Of a DNA stretch of 6,732 bases, positions 6,191 to 6,732 are shown piece by piece. Position 1 is the first letter of the stretch; each line of letters starts with the position of its first letter. This stretch comes from Planctomycetota bacterium. GTDB taxonomy: Bacteria; Planctomycetota; Phycisphaerae; WQYP01. Location: the NCBI GenBank assembly GCA_021785155.1, contig JAJYGE010000203.1, positions 1 through 6,732 on the forward strand, written 5' to 3'. The position numbers were made by a program, and so were the translations under genes. A model generated the notes under the pieces. It saw only the letters and a program-made list of their open reading frames with translations, searched no databases and was not told the DNA's origin.

Positions 6191-6197
6191 CTCCCTC
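6191..6197 (-). promoter_or_regulatory. Ribosome binding site deciding a GTG start (pseudopilin)
   Basis: GAGGGAG on the minus strand is followed by 7 bases and GTG. This purine-rich site supports the GTG start and gives a leader peptide of normal length before the Gly-Phe cleavage point. Confidence 0.6.
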
Positions 6198-6242
6198 GCA
6201 ATTCAGGGCCTCTCAAACCCGGCGAACCATTCGCCAGTTTAT

Positions 6243-6258
6243 TTATGTGTGAACATAA
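6243..6258. repeat. AT-rich dyad over the pseudopilin promoter
   Basis: TTATGT (6243-6248), GTGA, then ACATAA (6253-6258) form perfect 6-base arms around a 4-base spacer. The site overlaps the predicted -10 and start of the pseudopilin promoter, so it could be an operator. The AT-rich arms make chance occurrence fairly likely. Confidence 0.25.
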
Positions 6259-6283
6259 TTATCGAAGCACTCCAAAAAAACAA
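6256..6283 (-). promoter_or_regulatory. Candidate promoter of the pseudopilin gene
   Basis: On the minus strand -35 TTGTTT (6278-6283), a 16-base spacer and -10 TAATTA (6256-6261) are a weak sigma-70 match within an AT-rich stretch. The start near 6249 would leave a leader of about 65 bases with a small GGCGAA/TTCGCC hairpin (6221-6235). No clear terminator for the upstream glycosyltransferase gene is seen in this 184-base gap. Confidence 0.3.
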
Positions 6284-6367
6284 GAACAAAATTCTACTTT
6301 TTTTCACTGCTAACGTGTGATAATCTTTCGCCCTATAATACAGCCCGCAGTTCTTCATAACCCCTTT

Positions 6368-6732
6368 CTAATGACTAACTTCCAAATTCCGCTCAACGAC
6401 GCAGCGTCGATATATCCGGGCCATCTGCTCGGCCACACATTCCCAACTGAATTCCCGATGCACACGTTCATAACCGCACTGCCCCATTTCTATTGCGCCG
6501 CGGCGATCAGCATTTAGCCTATTGATCGCAGATGCCAGTGCGTCTGGATCACTCTCCGGGACAACCACTCCCGCTTCCCCCACCACATCCGGAATGGCAC
6601 CGGAATTGCTGCCAATCACCGGAACCGCGCACGCATGAGCTTCAATAATCACCCGCCCAAATTGCTCCTTCCATGTCTTTGTCGTGCGGGATGGTAACGC
6701 AAAGACATTCATAGAATTCATCAGCATTGGAA
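6368..6732 (-). CDS. GT4-family glycosyltransferase, C-terminal part (start outside the right edge)
   Basis: About 121 codons of the C-terminal nucleotide-sugar-binding domain (Glycos_transf_1, GT-B fold) are present. They read ALPSRTTKTWKEQFGRVIIE, then AHACAVPVIGSNSGAIPDVV and GEAGVVVPESDPDALASAI. The EX7E pair is seen in E-QFGRVII-E, which binds the donor phosphates and ribose, followed by the usual PVIGS...G...P-x-V-V-G loop. The enzyme transfers a sugar from an activated nucleotide to a lipid or polysaccharide acceptor, usually in envelope or exopolysaccharide synthesis. The ATG near 6725-6727 is internal: the frame stays open to the window edge and the usual N-terminal acceptor domain (about 200 more residues) is missing here. 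Donor and acceptor cannot be told. Confidence 0.9.
   Translation of the reverse strand, partial: PMLMNSMNVFALPSRTTKTWKEQFGRVIIEAHACAVPVIGSNSGAIPDVVGEAGVVVPESDPDALASAINRLNADRRGAIEMGQCGYERVHREFSWECVAEQMARIYRRCVVERNLEVSH

Noticed and set aside
6221..6235. GGCGAA-CCA-TTCGCC hairpin as a terminator of the glycosyltransferase gene
   Set aside because: On the minus strand it is followed by GGGTTTGAG rather than a T run, and it lies about 130 bases past the stop; at most a leader hairpin.
6334..6339. TATAAT on the plus strand near 6334
   Set aside because: No -35 match at 16-18 bases upstream and no plus-strand gene follows; the AT-rich context explains it.

Overview
This window is bacterial chromosomal DNA of balanced base composition with tightly packed genes. 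It holds eight protein-coding genes, two of them cut by the window edges. No tRNA, rRNA, CRISPR array, insertion sequence or phage gene is visible. A Planctomycetota host, perhaps the Phycisphaerae side, is my best guess. It rests on the combination of an ECF sigma factor, a prepilin ending in an FVSAGQDG...GTRDDI motif, a DUF2156 protein and a NuoB of the 'GGVFDNYA...PGCPPRPE' type. No single marker proves it.

Layout. Minus strand, 1-1263: nuoA and nuoB (complex I subunits) run leftward from a strong sigma-70-type promoter. They are followed not by nuoC but, 93 bases later, by an ECF sigma factor that starts at TTG and leaves the window. Plus strand, 1399-3935: a GHMP-superfamily sugar kinase (galactokinase/L-arabinokinase branch) and a DUF2156 (MprF C-terminal-like, GNAT-fold) protein overlap by ATGA and look translationally coupled. 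Their promoter lies so close to the kinase ATG that the mRNA should be leaderless. The two divergent promoters flank an inverted repeat.

Minus strand, 3919-6732: reading leftward from the right edge come the C-terminal part of a GT4 glycosyltransferase, a type II secretion/type IV pilin-like pseudopilin, a SapC-family protein and a solitary DPPY-type DNA methyltransferase. The methyltransferase 3' end overlaps the DUF2156 gene tail to tail by 17 bases.

The nuo genes serve respiration. The glycosyltransferase, pseudopilin, SapC protein and possibly the DUF2156 protein suggest an envelope theme, but this is inference. The most interesting unit is the kinase-DUF2156 pair: a sugar-kinase relative with changed sugar-site residues coupled to a putative aminoacyl- or acyltransferase. 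I know of no described pathway for it.
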